DNA of 51,746 nt. Source: an uncultured Alistipes sp. (GTDB lineage Bacteria; Bacteroidota; Bacteroidia; Bacteroidales; Rikenellaceae). Of the stretch, positions 49,959 to 51,746 are shown in pieces (the stretch's first letter is position 1; each line of letters opens with the position of its first letter). Under the pieces are notes generated by a model. That model ran no database searches and was not told the DNA's origin. It was given only the letters and a program-made list of their open reading frames with translations. The stretch spans positions 1-51,746 of the forward strand of contig CALUIK010000007.1 of the NCBI GenBank assembly GCA_944320685.1, given 5' to 3'. The position numbers and the translations under genes are program-made.

Positions 49959-51746
49959 ATGCAGGAAAACTTAGTAATAGTAGAGTCTCCGGCGAAAGCC
50001 AAAACCATAGAGAAATTCCTCGGGAAGGACTATGTCGTCAAATCGAGTTTCGGCCACATACGCGACCTGTCGAAAAAGGGGCTGGGTATAGACCTCGACG
50101 CGCACTTCGCCCCCGACTATGAAATCCTGCCCGACAAGCGCAAGGTGGTGGATGAATTGTCGAAACTGTCGAAAAAGGTCGACACGGTGTGGCTGGCATC
50201 CGATGAGGACCGCGAGGGAGAAGCCATAGCGTGGCATCTGGCCGAGGTGCTCGAACTGCCCGTAGACAAGACCAAACGCATCGTCTTCCACGAGATAACC
50301 AAACCGGCAATACTCCACGCCATCGAGACCCCCCGCACCATAGACATGAATCTGGTAAACGCCCAGCAGGCACGCCGCGTACTCGACCGCATCGTCGGCT
50401 TCGAGCTCTCGCCCGTACTGTGGAAGAAGGTCAAACCGTCGCTCTCGGCAGGCCGCGTGCAGAGCGTGGCCGTGCGCCTGATCGTGGAACGCGAGCGCGA
50501 GATCATATCGTTCCGCTCGACGCCCTACTACCGTGTGGTGGCACAGTTCTACCGCACGGACGACGAGAACAAGACCCTCTTCAAGGCAGAGCTCGGAAAC
50601 CGCTTCGAAACCAAGGAGCAGGCCGAGGAGTTCCTGAAAAAGAGCATCGGAGCGACCTACACCGTAACACGGGTCGAGGAGAAGCCGGCGAAACGCTATC
50701 CCGCCGCGCCCTTTACCACCTCGACGCTGCAGCAGGAGGCGGGACGCAAATTGGGTATGTCGGTGGCACAGACCATGACGGTGGCACAGCACCTTTACGA
50801 GCAGGGTCTCATCACATACATGCGTACCGACTCGGTGAACCTCTCGCAACAGGCCATAGCGCAGTGCAAGGCCGAGATCACGGCTCTCTTCGGCGAAAAA
50901 TATTCGGCCGCGCACAACTACAAGACCAAAACCAAAGGTGCGCAGGAGGCACACGAGGCGATACGCCCGTCGTATATCGACCGCATGCACATCGAGGGCA
51001 CCACAGCCGAGAAACGGCTCTACGAACTGATATGGAAGCGCACGGTGGCCTCGCAGATGGTCGCCGCCGAGATCAACCGCACGTCGATAACGATCGGAGT
51101 GGACGGCACGCCGTGGCTGTACGCCGCAACTGGTGAGGTGACGCGTTTCGACGGTTTCCTGCGCCTCTACTCCGAATCGACCGACGACGAGCAGTCGGAG
51201 AACACCGAGGGCACCCTTCCCAAACTTACGGAAGGCGAAAAGGTGGAGGCGACGCAGGTGACGGCAACGGAGCGTTTCACGGCGGCCCCGGCACGTTACA
51301 ACGAGGCGTCGCTCGTGAAGAAGCTCGAGGAGCTCGGCATAGGGCGCCCCTCGACCTACGCCCCGACCATCACGACAATAATCAACCGCGGCTATGTCGT
51401 CAAGCAGAACCGCGAGGAGCAGCGCCGCGGCTACGTTCAGTTGACACTCGGCACCACAGGCAAAATCACCGAAAAGAACCTCACAGAGAGTTACGGCAAG
51501 GAGAAGAACCGCCTCTCCCCCACCGACATCGGCATGCTTGTGAACGACTACCTCGAGTCGCAGTTCTCGCAGATCATGGACTACAACTTCACGGCCAACG
51601 TCGAAAAGGAGTTCGACCGCATAGCCGACGGCAAGATAACGTGGAGCCAAATGATAGAGGACTTCTACGGGCCCTTCCACAAGATGGTGGACAAGGCCAT
51701 CGGCACGCAGAACGACAAGAGCGGACAGGTGCGCATACTCGGGACG
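49959..51746 (+). CDS. topA: DNA topoisomerase I, 5' part (runs off window end)
   Basis: 596 codons from the ATG at 49959 to the window edge, still open. The Toprim domain begins at once (LVIVESPAKAKTIEKFLG) with the acidic triad in LASDEDREGEAIAWHL; the core carries LSAGRVQSVAVRLIVERERE, and the active-site Tyr287 lies in LITYMRTDSVNLS. Family domains continue to GRPSTYAPTITTIINRGYV. Bacterial type IA topoisomerase relaxes negative supercoils. The C-terminal zinc-ribbon region is outside the window. It lies just after the DUF4270 terminator, so it needs its own promoter within about 28 bases or initiates by read-through; none is clear. Confidence 0.95.
   Translation, partial: MQENLVIVESPAKAKTIEKFLGKDYVVKSSFGHIRDLSKKGLGIDLDAHFAPDYEILPDKRKVVDELSKLSKKVDTVWLASDEDREGEAIAWHLAEVLELPVDKTKRIVFHEITKPAILHAIETPRTIDMNLVNAQQARRVLDRIVGFELSPVLWKKVKPSLSAGRVQSVAVRLIVEREREIISFRSTPYYRVVAQFYRTDDENKTLFKAELGNRFETKEQAEEFLKKSIGATYTVTRVEEKPAKRYPAAPFTTSTLQQEAGRKLGMSVAQTMTVAQHLYEQGLITYMRTDSVNLSQQAIAQCKAEITALFGEKYSAAHNYKTKTKGAQEAHEAIRPSYIDRMHIEGTTAEKRLYELIWKRTVASQMVAAEINRTSITIGVDGTPWLYAATGEVTRFDGFLRLYSESTDDEQSENTEGTLPKLTEGEKVEATQVTATERFTAAPARYNEASLVKKLEELGIGRPSTYAPTITTIINRGYVVKQNREEQRRGYVQLTLGTTGKITEKNLTESYGKEKNRLSPTDIGMLVNDYLESQFSQIMDYNFTANVEKEFDRIADGKITWSQMIEDFYGPFHKMVDKAIGTQNDKSGQVRILGT

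Noticed and set aside
49971..51680. Minus-strand 569-codon frame at the right end
   Set aside because: It is antisense to topA, whose Toprim and active-site motifs are unmistakable on the plus strand.

Overview
The window looks like a chromosomal segment of a Bacteroidales gut commensal, probably an Alistipes-like member of the Rikenellaceae. This rests on the gene content (SusC/SusD pair, Bat proteins, META, DUF4251, DUF4252, DUF4270 and DUF3098 proteins, GH92, serine-type sulfatase, an HMA-AraC regulator), on the many TAnnTTTG promoter -7 boxes with a TTTG about 20 bp upstream, and on the GC-rich coding sequence. The genus is an inference. No rRNA, tRNA or CRISPR array was seen.

Layout. 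(1) 1-3.99 kb is the edge of a mobile or accessory island. It holds two tandem tyrosine recombinases (the left one cut by the window edge) and a visibly AT-rich cargo: a frameshifted lipoprotein gene, a GIY-YIG/DUF4357 protein and a zinc-ribbon membrane protein. (2) 4.0-9.8 kb holds a secreted bile-salt-hydrolase/penicillin-acylase-type enzyme, a GH92 alpha-mannosidase lipoprotein, a threonine-aldolase-like PLP enzyme and a TPR protein. (3) 9.77-10.66 kb is a gene-free stretch with a striking one-strand array of GGACGCAA-like octamers and a strong hairpin. (4) 10.66-20.6 kb holds an NSS transporter, ferritin, class I fumarase, batD-batE-recR, and an ECF sigma factor operon. (5) 20.6-26.5 kb holds a META lipoprotein, a thioredoxin-MarR pair, a DUF4251 protein, and a copper locus (HMA-AraC regulator and a CopA ATPase carrying a second HMA domain at its C-terminus). 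(6) 26.5-33.2 kb, minus strand, holds ALDH, SDR, sulfatase, a FucP-like sugar transporter and a polyprenyl diphosphate synthase. (7) 33.3-36.6 kb holds a YfhO-family protein and ftsX. (8) 36.9-44.1 kb, minus strand, is a four-gene SusC-SusD glycan-uptake cassette. (9) 44.3-51.7 kb holds DUF3098-uppP-truB-queA, a short glycogen-synthase-like protein, a DUF4270 lipoprotein and the start of topA.

Themes. Several genes suit a host-glycan and bile environment: mannosidase, sulfatase, fucose-type transporter, SusCD and bile-salt-hydrolase family. The most interesting signals are three. The start of susC is split across two frames at a run of eight G:C pairs, which looks like a phase-variable or miscalled switch in the signal peptide. 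The same cassette sits exactly between ftsX and DUF3098-uppP-truB-queA, genes I recall as normally adjacent in this phylum. The octamer array at 9.8-10.3 kb has no recognised function. A second homopolymer frameshift (T7, lipoprotein gene at 1.9 kb) means sequencing error must be excluded before calling either one biological.
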